Source: an uncultured Chloroflexota bacterium (GTDB taxonomy: Bacteria; Chloroflexota; Limnocylindria; Limnocylindrales; CSP1-4). From it: a stretch of DNA of 64,000 nt. The notes under the pieces are model-generated. The model saw nothing but the letters and a program-made list of their open reading frames with translations, had not been told where the DNA came from and did not search any database. Shown here in pieces: positions 42,362-51,293 of this stretch (the first letter of the stretch is position 1; every line of letters begins with the position of its first letter). The stretch is taken from positions 62,001 through 126,000 of the forward strand of contig CAIJPD010000052.1 in the NCBI GenBank assembly GCA_903822495.1, written 5' to 3'. Made by a program: the position numbers and the translations under genes.

Positions 42362-43306
42362 CTAGAGACCGATTCGCAGGTCCTCGGCGAGGTCGAGGAG
42401 CCCGGCCTCCAGGGTGAAGGACGGCGCATAGCCCAGCTCGGCCCCGGACCGCGCCAGGTCCAGCGGGTACTGGCGCGGGAATGGATCGGGACGCGGCTTG
42501 GCAGCCTCGCCCGTGAAGCCCGGGAAGGCACGTGCGGCCGCCGCGAGGACATCCGGCGGCTCGACCAGCACGCCCTGGCCGATGTTGTAGATGTGGTGGG
42601 GGAGCGTGTCCACGGTCGCCGCCTGTGCGACGCCGCGGGCGACGTCCTTGACGTGGACGATCTCGTACGAGGCCGGCATCCCGTTGCCCAGCCGGGCCGG
42701 GACGCCGTCCAGCGCCGCCCGGACGAGGCCCAGGATCTCCGGGCCGATGCCGCTGCCGCCGGCGAAGTGACCCAGGCCATAGATGCCGGCGAAGCGGAGC
42801 AGCGCCAGTTCGAACCCGTAGGCGCGCGAGTACGCCCACAGCAGCTGCTCGCAGGCGACCTTGCTGGCGCCGTAGATCCGCCCGCCGCTCCCGATGGGGA
42901 AGTCCTCGGTCAGGGGGGCGTGCTGTGGCTGCGACAGGTCGTTGGTGCCGATCGTGCTGGCGTGGACCAGCCGTGGGACTCCCGCCAGGCGAACGGCCTC
43001 GGCGACGTTGATCGATCCGACGACATTGACCTCGAATCCCCGATGGGGATTGACCTGGGCGGCCTCGCCGATCAGGGCCGCGGTGTGGACGACGGCGTCT
43101 GGCCTGGTCCGGTTCACCGCGTCCACGATGGTCGTGAGGTCGCGCAGGTCGCCGCCGAGGACCTCGATGTCCTGGCCGGTGATCCTCCGGATGTAGTCGC
43201 GGCGGGGCGCAGCATCGAAGAAGGTCGGCGAATGGCCGGCGTCCACGAGGGCGCGGGCGGTGTGGCAGCCGACCATGCCGGCGCCGGTGATCAGGACCCG
43301 AGCCAT
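42362..43306 (-). CDS. NAD-dependent sugar epimerase/dehydratase (extended SDR)
   Basis: The 314-residue protein has a Rossmann start MARVLITGAGMVGCHTARALVDAGH with GxGxxG-like GAGMVG (8-13). GGDLRD holds the adenine-binding Asp, HTAALIG the N-A-A-like segment, and RIYGASKVACEQLL the catalytic Tyr-x-x-x-Lys. It resembles UDP-glucose 4-epimerase/dTDP-glucose dehydratase family members, but the substrate is unknown. The ATG at 43306 follows a strong GGAGGAGG site four bases earlier. It is divergent from priA across a 72-bp gap. Confidence 0.87.
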   Translation of the reverse strand: MARVLITGAGMVGCHTARALVDAGHSPTFFDAAPRRDYIRRITGQDIEVLGGDLRDLTTIVDAVNRTRPDAVVHTAALIGEAAQVNPHRGFEVNVVGSINVAEAVRLAGVPRLVHASTIGTNDLSQPQHAPLTEDFPIGSGGRIYGASKVACEQLLWAYSRAYGFELALLRFAGIYGLGHFAGGSGIGPEILGLVRAALDGVPARLGNGMPASYEIVHVKDVARGVAQAATVDTLPHHIYNIGQGVLVEPPDVLAAAARAFPGFTGEAAKPRPDPFPRQYPLDLARSGAELGYAPSFTLEAGLLDLAEDLRIGL

Positions 43307-43366
43307 CCAAGCCTCCTCCGCAACGGGCCGCGCCAGGCGGCCGGCGGCGGCCGGCGCGTCATCCGC

Positions 43367-43372
43367 GACAAT
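43367..43372 (+). promoter_or_regulatory. -10-like element, leaderless priA
   Basis: GACAAT, then six bases (GGGCGC), then the ATG at 43379. On the other strand CATTGT (43374-43369) could serve the epimerase with a leader of about 55 nt. Confidence 0.5.
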
Positions 43373-43378
43373 GGGCGC

Positions 43379-45916
43379 ATGTTTGACGCCCAACCCACCG
43401 GATCCGGCACCGGGTTCCGGCTGGTCCGCGTCGCGATCGATGCGGCGGGGGCGGGTGGGGCTCGAGCGTATACATATCACGTCCCGGCGCGCCTCGAAGG
43501 CCTGGCGCACGGCGAGGCGGTCATCGTCGGCTTCGGGCGCCGCCAGGTCCTGGGGATCATCCTGGGCGACACGGACGAGGCCCCGGCCGTGGAGACCCGG
43601 CCCATCCTCGAGCGGGTCCGTGCCGACGGGCCCCTCCTCCCGGCGCTGACACTCTCCCTCGCAGCCTGGGTCGCGGCCACCTACCTCGCGCCGCCGGCCC
43701 TGACGCTCCGGTCGATGCTGCCGCCCGGGATGCTGGAGCGCTTCGAGCTCGTCGCGGAGCTGCGTCCCCCGCCGGAGGGCGCGCAGACCGCGTTCGATGG
43801 CGTGCAGGCTGGACTCGAGGGCCCGCCAGGTCCGCGCGCGGATCCACCGGCCGGTGACGCCGTCCCCGACGGTGCCGATGCCGAGCTGCTCGCCGCGCTC
43901 GCGTCCGGTCCGCGCAGAGTCCGGGACCTCGGGGCGGGGGAGGGCCGTGCCGGGCTCCTCCGCCGCTTGCGAGCCCTCGCCGCCGCCGGCGTCGTGGACC
44001 TCGACTGGACGCTGGATGCCGCCGGACCCGGCCCGAGACGCGAGCGCTGGGTGAGCCTTCGCGGGACGGTCGACGCGACGGCCGGTGGCACGGAAGGGGG
44101 ACGCCGCCCGCGTCCGCTGGGGCCGCGCCAGCAGGCGGCCCTGACCGACCTTGCGGCGTCCGGGGCGGCCGGGATCGCCGCGCCTGTCCTGGCGGGCCGC
44201 CACGGCGACGCGACCCTGGCGGGACTCATGCGCCGCGGGCTGGTGGATGTGGAGCTGCGGGAGCGCCCACGCCGGCCACTGGCCGACCGCGCGGCCGGGC
44301 GGCGTGGTTCGCGTCCCGCCGCGGCGGCCCTGACCCAACCCCAGGCATTCGCAACGGCCCTGATCGCATCGTCGATCACGGGGCGCGACGCCACGCCGAT
44401 CCTCCTCGATGGCGTGACCGGTGGCGGCAAGACGGCGGTCTACGCGGAGGCCATCGCCGAGTGCCTCGCCGCGGGCCGTCCGGCGCTCGTGCTGGTCCCA
44501 GAGATCACCCTCGCCCTGCCCCTGGTTGACCGGCTCCGCGCCGACCTGGACGCGACCGTCGCGATCGTCCACTCGGGCCTCTCGGATGGTGAGCGGACCG
44601 ACGAGTGGCGACGGATCAGGGCGGGCGATGTGGACGTGGTGGTGGGGACGCGCCTGGCGCTCAGCTCGCCGCTCGCGGACGTCGGCCTGATCGTGGTGGA
44701 CGAGGAGCATGACGCCGCCTACAAGAGCGATCGAACGCCACGCCTGCAGGCCCGTGACGGCGCCCTGGAGCTGGGCCGCCTCGCCGGCGCCGCCGTCGTC
44801 CTTGGCTCGGCCACCCCGTCGGTCGAGAGCATGGGCCGAGCCATCGCCGGGACGTACCGACGGGTCACCCTCCCATCCCGGCCGGCGGGGACGGAGCCGT
44901 ACGTCGAGGTGGTCGACCTGCGCGAGGAGCTGCACACCGGCAACCGGGGCCTCCTCTCCGGGCGCCTGTTCGCGGCCCTGACGTCGCTGGATCCAGAACA
45001 GGGCGACCAGGCCATCCTCATGATCAACCGACGCGGGACGGCGTCGGCGGTGCTCTGTCGCGATTGCGGCCACGTGCAGGCCTGCCCCGACTGCGAGCGG
45101 CCACTCGTCTATCACCAGGCCGGGATGACCCTCCGCTGCCATCACTGCGGCCGCGCGGCGCCCCTGGCCACGCGGTGTCCCGCCTGCAAGTCCGCCCGCA
45201 TCCGCTACCTCGGCGGCGGGACGGAGCGGCTGGAGCGCGAGGTCCGCGAATCGTTCCCGGACCTGCGCGTCGGCCGGCTTGATCGTGACGTCGTTGAGCG
45301 GAAGGGCGCCGCCGAGCGGGTGATCGACGCCTTTGCCGACGGACGCCTGGATGTCCTTGTCGGGACCAGCCTGGTGTCCAAGGGCCTCGACCTCCCGGGC
45401 GTGATCCTGGTCGGCATCGTCTCCGCCGACATCGCCCTGAACCTGCCGGACGAGCGGGCCGCGGAGCGCACCTTCCAACTCCTGACCCAGTCGATCGGCC
45501 GATCCGGACGCGGCGGCCGGCCGGGGATGGCCGTGATCCAGACCTACCTGCCGGATCACCCGGTCATCGACGCGGTCCGCCGAGGCGATGCCGCATCCTT
45601 CTACGCGACCGAGCTCGATCTCCGGCGCCGGTTCGGGTCTCCGCCGTACGGCCGGCTCGTCAAGCTGACCGTGGCGCTCCCGGACCGCGAGGCGGCCGAG
45701 CGGGAAGGGGAGGCGATGGCGGCCCGGCTCCGGGTGCGCGCGGCCGAGCGGGGGAGCGCCGTCGTCGTGCTGGGCCCTGCCCCGGCCTACATCGCCCGGC
45801 GGGCGGAGCGCTGGCGGTTCCACGTCATCCTGCGGGGCCCGGACCCGGTGACGCTCCTCGACGGCGGTCTCGACGCGCCGTGGTCGGTTGACGTGGACCC
45901 GGAGTCGCTCCTCTAG
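43379..45916 (+). CDS. priA: Primosomal protein N' (PriA helicase)
   Basis: PriA restarts stalled replication forks by loading the replicative helicase. The 845-residue protein has the 3'-end-binding N-terminal domain, an Ala/Pro/Gly-rich middle, then the SF2 helicase. LLDGVTGGGKTAVYAEA is Walker A (near 345), VVDEEHDAAYKSD is motif II (near 441), and LGSATPSVES is motif III. A zinc region (about 560-605) has the CRDCGH, CPDCERP, CHHCGR and CPACKS pairs. VGTSLVSKGLDLPGV and QSIGRSGRGGRPG are late motifs. The ATG is chosen by the promoter and homologue length. It has its own promoter and is followed by a short unknown gene. Confidence 0.95.
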   Translation: MFDAQPTGSGTGFRLVRVAIDAAGAGGARAYTYHVPARLEGLAHGEAVIVGFGRRQVLGIILGDTDEAPAVETRPILERVRADGPLLPALTLSLAAWVAATYLAPPALTLRSMLPPGMLERFELVAELRPPPEGAQTAFDGVQAGLEGPPGPRADPPAGDAVPDGADAELLAALASGPRRVRDLGAGEGRAGLLRRLRALAAAGVVDLDWTLDAAGPGPRRERWVSLRGTVDATAGGTEGGRRPRPLGPRQQAALTDLAASGAAGIAAPVLAGRHGDATLAGLMRRGLVDVELRERPRRPLADRAAGRRGSRPAAAALTQPQAFATALIASSITGRDATPILLDGVTGGGKTAVYAEAIAECLAAGRPALVLVPEITLALPLVDRLRADLDATVAIVHSGLSDGERTDEWRRIRAGDVDVVVGTRLALSSPLADVGLIVVDEEHDAAYKSDRTPRLQARDGALELGRLAGAAVVLGSATPSVESMGRAIAGTYRRVTLPSRPAGTEPYVEVVDLREELHTGNRGLLSGRLFAALTSLDPEQGDQAILMINRRGTASAVLCRDCGHVQACPDCERPLVYHQAGMTLRCHHCGRAAPLATRCPACKSARIRYLGGGTERLEREVRESFPDLRVGRLDRDVVERKGAAERVIDAFADGRLDVLVGTSLVSKGLDLPGVILVGIVSADIALNLPDERAAERTFQLLTQSIGRSGRGGRPGMAVIQTYLPDHPVIDAVRRGDAASFYATELDLRRRFGSPPYGRLVKLTVALPDREAAEREGEAMAARLRVRAAERGSAVVVLGPAPAYIARRAERWRFHVILRGPDPVTLLDGGLDAPWSVDVDPESLL

Positions 45917-46040
45917 CGGATCGGCCAGTCGTCCACCGCCAGTGGCGCCGACGGGGCCGCGCGCCATCACCGGCGAATCGTGGGACGATGCCGCTACTGC
46001 ACCACGGCACATTGCCGCCCCGCGTTGGAGGTTCTCCGCC

Positions 46041-46466
46041 ATGACCGACCAGCCCCAGCCCGAGCCGACGTCCGGACCCACCACCGATGCCAACGCCGGC
46101 CCCGGCGTTCAGCCAGCCGATGCCGAGCGCGGCGCGCCGGCCCGGGAGTGGCTCGCCCAGCTCCAGTCGATGATCGAGAACCTCGCCACCCAGGCCGCGC
46201 CCGTGGCGCGCGAGATCAGCGCGAAGGCCGCCGAGCTGGCCGCCATCGCGGCAGAGAAGGCCGGGCCGTTGGCGGTTCGGGCCGCCGAGGTGACGGCCGA
46301 TGCCGGCAGCCGCTTCGCCGAGCGTTCGCGAAGCCTGGCGACGGAGCTCCGCAAGGACCTCGAAGGCCAGGGCGCCCCCGCCGGTGGGCCGGTCGCCACC
46401 GAACCCGCGCCTGCGCCGGAGGCGGATTCGACCCCGGCTGCCGACGGAACCCTGCGGGAGGCGTAG
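46041..46466 (+). CDS. Ala/Glu-rich amphipathic helical protein, unknown
   Basis: A 141-residue protein with a disordered Pro/Thr/Ala-rich start and end. In between is a single long helix-forming region (about 35-115) with repeating Ala-Glu-x-Ala patterns, such as AREISAKAAELAAIAAEKAG, typical of apolipoprotein-like or membrane-surface helices. There is no membrane segment, cysteine or known motif. The ATG at 46041 follows GGAGGT. It stands between priA and def with its own Shine-Dalgarno. The function is unknown. Confidence 0.7.
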   Translation: MTDQPQPEPTSGPTTDANAGPGVQPADAERGAPAREWLAQLQSMIENLATQAAPVAREISAKAAELAAIAAEKAGPLAVRAAEVTADAGSRFAERSRSLATELRKDLEGQGAPAGGPVATEPAPAPEADSTPAADGTLREA

Positions 46467-46514
46467 GCCCGCCGAGGGTCGATCAGCCCGGCCACGGGAG
46501 TGCGGGCTCAAATC

Positions 46515-46520
46515 TATACT
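46515..46520 (+). promoter_or_regulatory. -10-like element, leaderless def
   Basis: TATACT (near-consensus), then six bases (CCCGGC), then the ATG at 46527. It also argues against a GTG start at 46500, which would lie upstream of the promoter. Confidence 0.6.
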
Positions 46521-46526
46521 CCCGGC

Positions 46527-47075
46527 ATGCCCATCCGACCCATCATCCAGCTCGGCGACCCGCGGCTTCGCGTCGTAGGCACGCCCATCACCAGCTTCGG
46601 CAGGCCGCTCCACGCGCTCCTCGACGAGATGACCGAGGTGATGCGCAAGGCACCCGGCGTGGGGCTCGCGGCGCAGCAGATCGGCGAGACCCTGCAGGTC
46701 TGCGTCATCGAGGTGGAGGGTCAGCTCCACGAGTTGATCAACCCCCGCATCCTGCGGGCCTCGGGCGACCAGACGGACCTCGAAGGCTGCCTCTCGCTGG
46801 CCGGCTACTACGCCCAGGTCACCCGGCGCGACCACGTGATCGCGGAGGGCCAGAACCGCTTTGGCAAGAAGATCCGCCTGGAGGGCCGGGGCCTGCTCGC
46901 CCGGGCCATCCAGCACGAGCTGGATCACCTCAATGGCAAGCTGTACATCGATCTGCTCCCGTCGATGGACGCCCTCATCCCGCCCGGTGGACTGTCGGAC
47001 GACGAGGACGACCAGGATGACGACGAGGCCGGCGATGCCCGGGCCAATGAGCGGCGGGGCCGCGTCCGGCCGTGA
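46527..47075 (+). CDS. def: Peptide deformylase
   Basis: Def removes formyl from the initiator Met. The 182-residue protein has the three motifs GVGLAAQQIG (44-53), EGCLSL (metal ligand Cys88) and QHELDHLNG (HExxH, 130-134). It carries an acidic then basic C-terminal tail (DDEDDQDDDE) after about 160. The start at 46527 is set by the TATACT element. It overlaps fmt in GTGA, a functional pair of N-formyl removal and addition. Confidence 0.97.
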   Translation: MPIRPIIQLGDPRLRVVGTPITSFGRPLHALLDEMTEVMRKAPGVGLAAQQIGETLQVCVIEVEGQLHELINPRILRASGDQTDLEGCLSLAGYYAQVTRRDHVIAEGQNRFGKKIRLEGRGLLARAIQHELDHLNGKLYIDLLPSMDALIPPGGLSDDEDDQDDDEAGDARANERRGRVRP

Positions 47076-48037
47076 CGGCCGCGCCGCCTGACCGGCGGGC
47101 ACGGACGGTCTTCATCGGCACGGGGCCGTTCGGCGTTGAGGCGCTGCGCGCGTTGGCGACGCGGGCGCCGGCCGGTCGCATCGAGCTGGTCGGCGTTGTC
47201 ACCACCCCAGGTCGCCCGGCGGGCCGACGCGGCGAGATCCTGCCGTCGCCCATCGAGGCGGAGGCGCACGCCCAGGCCAGCACGCCAGTCGTCGCGCTGG
47301 CGCGGCTCCGTCCAGCCGAATCGGTGGCTGCGGTGCTCGCCCTGCGACCGGACCTCATCGTCCTCGCCGACGACGGTCGGATCGTCCCGCCCGCGCTCCT
47401 CGCGGTCCCGATGGGTGCCCTGAACCTGCACCCCTCGTTGCTGCCGCGCCACCGAGGGGCCACGCCCATCCCCTCCACGATCCTGGCCGGCGACACCGAG
47501 ACCGCGGTGACCATCATCCGGATGGATGATGGCATCGACACCGGGCCCATCGTCGCGGTGGAGCGCTTCGCGCTCACCGGGACGGAGACGGCGCCGATGC
47601 TGGAAGCGCGCCTGGCCATCAAGGCTGCGGACCTGCTCATGCGGACGCTGGCCCCGTGGCTGGACGGGCAGCTGACCGCCACGCCGCAGCCGGACCAGGG
47701 GGCCACGCTCACGCACATGCTTCGCCGCGAGGACGGCCGCCTGGATCCGGCAGGCACGGTGGCCCAGCTGGAGCGGCGTGTTCGCGCGCTGCAGCCCTGG
47801 CCCGGGACGTACCTGGACACGGCCGAGGGGCGCCTCGTCGTCCATTCGGTCACGCTGGCGCCGACCGAGCCCGGCGATATCCCCGGACACCTCGTGGCGC
47901 ATGGGCCCGGCCTGGCGCTCGTCGCGGCCGACGGCCGCCTGGTCATCGTCGAGGCGCAGCTCCCCGGTGGCCGCCGCATGGCCGCAGCCGACCTGCGTCG
48001 GGGGCGACCGCGGCTGGTCGGCACGCCCGCGAGGTGA
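47072..48037 (+). CDS. fmt: Methionyl-tRNA formyltransferase
   Basis: Fmt formylates initiator Met-tRNA. The 321-residue protein has a Rossmann-like start (VFIGTGPFGVEALRAL), the folate-binding LNLHPSLLPRHRGATPIPST, and MDDGIDTGPIV. The catalytic Asn-His-Asp trio is only partly visible: the His sits in LNLHPSLLP and the Asp in DDGIDTG. The C-terminal OB-like domain starts near 210 (ATLTHMLRREDGRLDP). Arg replaces Tyr in the usual RYRGA. It is coupled to def. Confidence 0.94.
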   Translation: MTAAPPDRRARTVFIGTGPFGVEALRALATRAPAGRIELVGVVTTPGRPAGRRGEILPSPIEAEAHAQASTPVVALARLRPAESVAAVLALRPDLIVLADDGRIVPPALLAVPMGALNLHPSLLPRHRGATPIPSTILAGDTETAVTIIRMDDGIDTGPIVAVERFALTGTETAPMLEARLAIKAADLLMRTLAPWLDGQLTATPQPDQGATLTHMLRREDGRLDPAGTVAQLERRVRALQPWPGTYLDTAEGRLVVHSVTLAPTEPGDIPGHLVAHGPGLALVAADGRLVIVEAQLPGGRRMAAADLRRGRPRLVGTPAR

Positions 48038-48053
48038 TGGGGCACCGGAATGC

Positions 48054-48059
48054 GACAAT
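48054..48059 (+). promoter_or_regulatory. -10-like element, near-leaderless rlmN
   Basis: GACAAT, then eight bases, then the ATG at 48068. It lies just after the end of fmt. Confidence 0.4.
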
Positions 48060-48067
48060 CTGGGCCA

Positions 48068-49279
48068 ATGACTGATCTTGACCTGCGCCCCGGCCTGTCG
48101 GGGCTCACCCAGGAGGCGCTGGAGGCCTGGCTGGTCGCGCGCGGCGATCCGGCCTACCGGGCACGTCAGGTGATGACGGGTCTGTGGGCCGGCGCGCGGT
48201 CCGCCGCCGACGTTCACGTCCTCCCGGCAGGCCTCCGTGGTGCGCTCGACGAGGCGTTCCGGTTCGACACCATCGCATCGACCGAGCTGGTGGTGAGCGA
48301 CGGGAGTCGCACCGAGAAGGCCGTCCATCGCCTGTCGGACGGCGCCGTGATCGAGTCGGTCCTGATGCATTACCCGGCAAGGGCCGGCCAGCGCGAGCGG
48401 AACACGGTGTGCATCTCGAGCCAGGCCGGGTGCGCGGTCGGCTGCCCCTTCTGCGCGACGGGCGAGCTGGGCTTCGGTCGTGACCTCTCCACGGCGGAGA
48501 TTCTCGATCAGGTCCGGGAGGCCGCGGGTCGGCTGGCGGCCCGCGGCCGGCGCCTCACGAACATCGTGTTCATGGGCATGGGCGAGCCGCTCCTCAACCT
48601 GGACCGGGTGCTCGAGGCCGTGGACGCCCTGAACGACCCCGACCGGTTTGGCCTCGGGGCGCGCCACATCACCGTCTCCACGTCGGGTGTGGTGCCGGGA
48701 ATCCGTCGCCTGACCGCGCTTGGCCCGCAGTTCACGCTGGCCATCAGCCTGCACGCCGGCCGGGACGCCCTCCGGGATGTGCTGGTGCCCCTCAACCGGC
48801 GCTGGCCGGTTCGCGAGGTGATCGCGGCGGCGCGCGAGCACGCGGCGAAGACGCGCCGACGGATCAGCTACGAAGTCACCCTGATCGCGGGGATCAACGA
48901 CACCGACGCCGACGCCGACGCCATCGTCGGGCTGCTGCGCGGCGACCTCGCCCATGTCAACCTGATCCCGATGAACCCCGTGGCGCATACGCCCTGGACC
49001 GCCAGTCCCATGCCCGTGATCGAGCGCTTCGCGGAGCAGCTTCGCGGCGCCGGAATCCAGACGACGGTCCGGCGCAACCGCGGCCAGGAGATCGGCGCGG
49101 CCTGCGGCCAGCTGGCCGCGGATCGCGCCGGGGCGCCATCGCCGGCAGCCGTGTCGCGTCGGCGCGAGCTGCTGGTCCGCCAGAGCGTGGCCGCGCTGCG
49201 CGGCGACCGTGCGCCCGACGACGGGATCCTGGCGGTTCCGACGGCGGCGTTGCCCGGGGCCGATCGAGGAGCACGCTGA
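48068..49279 (+). CDS. rlmN: 23S rRNA (A2503-C2) methyltransferase RlmN
   Basis: RlmN is a radical-SAM enzyme methylating A2503 of 23S rRNA and some tRNAs. The 403-residue protein has the iron-sulfur motif GCAVGCPFCATG (Cys122, Cys126, Cys129), LTNIVFMGMGEPLLN for SAM and ISLHAGRDALRD. The C-terminal RRNRGQEIGAACGQL holds the conserved methyl-carrier Cys. The ATG at 48068 is fixed by promoter and homology. About 50 extra C-terminal residues follow the usual end. It overlaps rpe in TGATG. Confidence 0.95.
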   Translation: MTDLDLRPGLSGLTQEALEAWLVARGDPAYRARQVMTGLWAGARSAADVHVLPAGLRGALDEAFRFDTIASTELVVSDGSRTEKAVHRLSDGAVIESVLMHYPARAGQRERNTVCISSQAGCAVGCPFCATGELGFGRDLSTAEILDQVREAAGRLAARGRRLTNIVFMGMGEPLLNLDRVLEAVDALNDPDRFGLGARHITVSTSGVVPGIRRLTALGPQFTLAISLHAGRDALRDVLVPLNRRWPVREVIAAAREHAAKTRRRISYEVTLIAGINDTDADADAIVGLLRGDLAHVNLIPMNPVAHTPWTASPMPVIERFAEQLRGAGIQTTVRRNRGQEIGAACGQLAADRAGAPSPAAVSRRRELLVRQSVAALRGDRAPDDGILAVPTAALPGADRGAR

Positions 49280-50316
49280 TGGGCGTCGAGACGGCCCGGG
49301 CACGGGTCGCGGCGTCAATCCTCGATGCCGATCTCGGCAATCTCGCCTATGCCGTGGGCCGTGCTGAACGCGAAGGCGTCGACCGGATCCACCTCGACGT
49401 CATGGACGGCCACTTCGTCCCCAACCTGACGTTCGGCGCCAAGACCATCAAGGCGCTCCGGCGCCGGACGCGAGTCCCCTTCGACGCCCACCTGATGATC
49501 AGCGAGCCGGGTCGCTACGTCGACCAGTTCATCGACGCCGGCTGTGACTCCATCACGTTCCACGTCGAGATCGATGAGCCGATCGAGCCGACCCTGCGGG
49601 CCATCAAGGCCGCGGGGCGAGCGGCCGGGTTGGCGGTCCGGCCGGGGACGCCGCTCGCGGTCCTCGAGCCGTTCCGCGAGTTGCTCGACATCGTGCTGGT
49701 CATGACGGTGGAGCCCGGGTTCGGCGGCCAGTCGTTCCAGCGGTCGACGGCCGAGATGAAGGTGCTGGCCGCCCGCCAGCTCCTCCGCCACAAGGTGCAT
49801 GGCGGCGAGGTCCATGTCGACGGCGGCATCAACCGGGAGACGGCCGAGATCGTCGGTGGTCTGGGCGCCGATATCCTGGTAGTGGGCTCGGCCCTGTGGC
49901 TGAAGGGCCGCGACATGGCCCGCGAGATCCGCCTGATCCGTGCGCTCGCAGACGAGGGCTACCAGTTCACCCTCAACGGCGGCGTCCCGCCCATCCCGCG
50001 CGACAAGATGGTCGCCTTCGCGCACCTGCCCCACCACCTCGCCCAGGTCCTCGAGGGAGAGGTCCGGGCCGGGGGAATCCCGGTCCTCCGCTTCCGCGCC
50101 GGCCTGGCCGAAGACCCGTCCATCGCCCCGGACGATGAGCTGTTGATCCCCGCCACGGTCGAGCGCATCGCGGAGGAGCGCCATGCCGCGCGCCGAGCCG
50201 AGCTGCTGGCCGAGGGTGACGCCTGGAAGGCGGCCGGCCGCCCGCTGGTGGGTCCGCCACCGCCTGCCCCGCGGCCGCGTCCCCGGCCGGTCCGACGCCG
50301 CAGCGCCGCCACCTGA
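49279..50316 (+). CDS. rpe: Ribulose-phosphate 3-epimerase with C-terminal extension
   Basis: Rpe interconverts ribulose-5-phosphate and xylulose-5-phosphate. Residues 1-225 are the normal TIM barrel: ASILDADLGNL, HLDVMDGHFVPNLTFG with metal-binding His/Asp, DAHLMI, VEPGFGGQSF and HVDGGINRETA. Residues about 229-345 form an extra region absent from ordinary Rpe (about 220 residues). It contains YQFTLNGGVPPIPRDKMVAF, LPHHLAQVLEGEVRAGG and a Pro/Arg-rich tail. I do not recognise that region; no stop codon separates it. It starts with ATG overlapping the rlmN stop. Confidence 0.9.
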   Translation: MGVETARARVAASILDADLGNLAYAVGRAEREGVDRIHLDVMDGHFVPNLTFGAKTIKALRRRTRVPFDAHLMISEPGRYVDQFIDAGCDSITFHVEIDEPIEPTLRAIKAAGRAAGLAVRPGTPLAVLEPFRELLDIVLVMTVEPGFGGQSFQRSTAEMKVLAARQLLRHKVHGGEVHVDGGINRETAEIVGGLGADILVVGSALWLKGRDMAREIRLIRALADEGYQFTLNGGVPPIPRDKMVAFAHLPHHLAQVLEGEVRAGGIPVLRFRAGLAEDPSIAPDDELLIPATVERIAEERHAARRAELLAEGDAWKAAGRPLVGPPPPAPRPRPRPVRRRSAAT

Positions 50317-50321
50317 TCGAG

Positions 50322-51293
50322 GTGATCGCTCCTTCGCGGCTCCGCGCATCCCTCCAGCCCGTGGACCGGCTCCTGGTGCTCGCCGTGGGCGCCTACGCCC
50401 TCCTGCTGGCAGGGCTGATGGCGTCCCACGGGGTCGCCCTCACCGCAGACGTCGCGGCGGTGGCCGTGGGCCTCATCCTCGTGCTCACGGTGCGCCTCGT
50501 GCCTGCGCTGGCGGGCCGGCTCCCGGAGCTGGTGCGTGAGCTGCTGCCGCTGGCGGTGCTCTTCCTGGCCTATGAGCTCATGCGCGGCTACACGTCGGCG
50601 GGCGTCGGCGACGTCCACATCACCGATGTCATCGCTGCCGAGCGCGCCCTGTTCTTCGGCAACCTGCCGACGCAGGTACTCCAGCGCCTCTTCCATGCGT
50701 CCACGGGCCGCGATCCGCTGGCCATGGCGGCCACCGTCTTCTATGTCCTTCACTTCGGCCTGCCGTTCGCCGTGGGCGGGCTCCTGTGGGCGCGGCGGCG
50801 GACGGCCTTCCACGACTTCATCGCGGCCCTCACGATCCTCTCGATCGCGGGGTTCGCGACCTACCTGGTGCTGCCCGTCGCCCCGCCCTGGTATGCGGCA
50901 GAAGTCGGCGCGCTGCCGCCGACCGCCACCGGCCCGGCGTTGGAGTACCTGAAGGCCCAGGGCGTCAGCGATCTCGCCTCGCTTGTTGGGCTCGACGGCT
51001 CGGGTGCCTTCCGGTTCGCGATCCACGACGTCAACCCGAACCTGGTCGGCGCCTTCCCATCCCTGCACGCGGGCTACCCGATGCTGGCGTTTCTGCTCCT
51101 GCGGCGCAGCTTCGGGCGACGGGCCTGGCTCGTGCTGGCGTACGCGCTGGCGGTCTGGCTGTCCATCGTCTATCTCGCTGACCACTACGTCGTGGACGTC
51201 ATCGGCGGGGTGGCCTATGCGGCGCTGGCGGCGTGGCTGGTGTCGCGGTTGGCACTGGCCCGCCCGGCCGCGCCGGCGATTGCCCCGGCCTGA
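50322..51293 (+). CDS. PAP2 phosphatase/transferase, AUR1-like
   Basis: The 323-residue protein has six to seven membrane helices. The active-site motifs are FPSLHAGYP (247-251, C2-type His) and LADHYVVDVIGG (286-297, C3-type His with Asp). NPNLVGAFPSLHAG is like the inositol-phosphorylceramide synthase (AUR1/IPT1) branch rather than simple PAP2 phosphatases. The predicted job is to move a phosphoryl head group on or off a membrane lipid. No inositol genes are nearby. It starts at GTG five bases after rpe and overlaps dtd in TGATG. Confidence 0.85.
   Translation: MIAPSRLRASLQPVDRLLVLAVGAYALLLAGLMASHGVALTADVAAVAVGLILVLTVRLVPALAGRLPELVRELLPLAVLFLAYELMRGYTSAGVGDVHITDVIAAERALFFGNLPTQVLQRLFHASTGRDPLAMAATVFYVLHFGLPFAVGGLLWARRRTAFHDFIAALTILSIAGFATYLVLPVAPPWYAAEVGALPPTATGPALEYLKAQGVSDLASLVGLDGSGAFRFAIHDVNPNLVGAFPSLHAGYPMLAFLLLRRSFGRRAWLVLAYALAVWLSIVYLADHYVVDVIGGVAYAALAAWLVSRLALARPAAPAIAPA

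Noticed and set aside
42362-46093. A 1243-codon minus-strand frame opposite priA
   Set aside because: Only the last 314 codons (from ATG 43306) form the SDR protein. The rest is antisense to priA.
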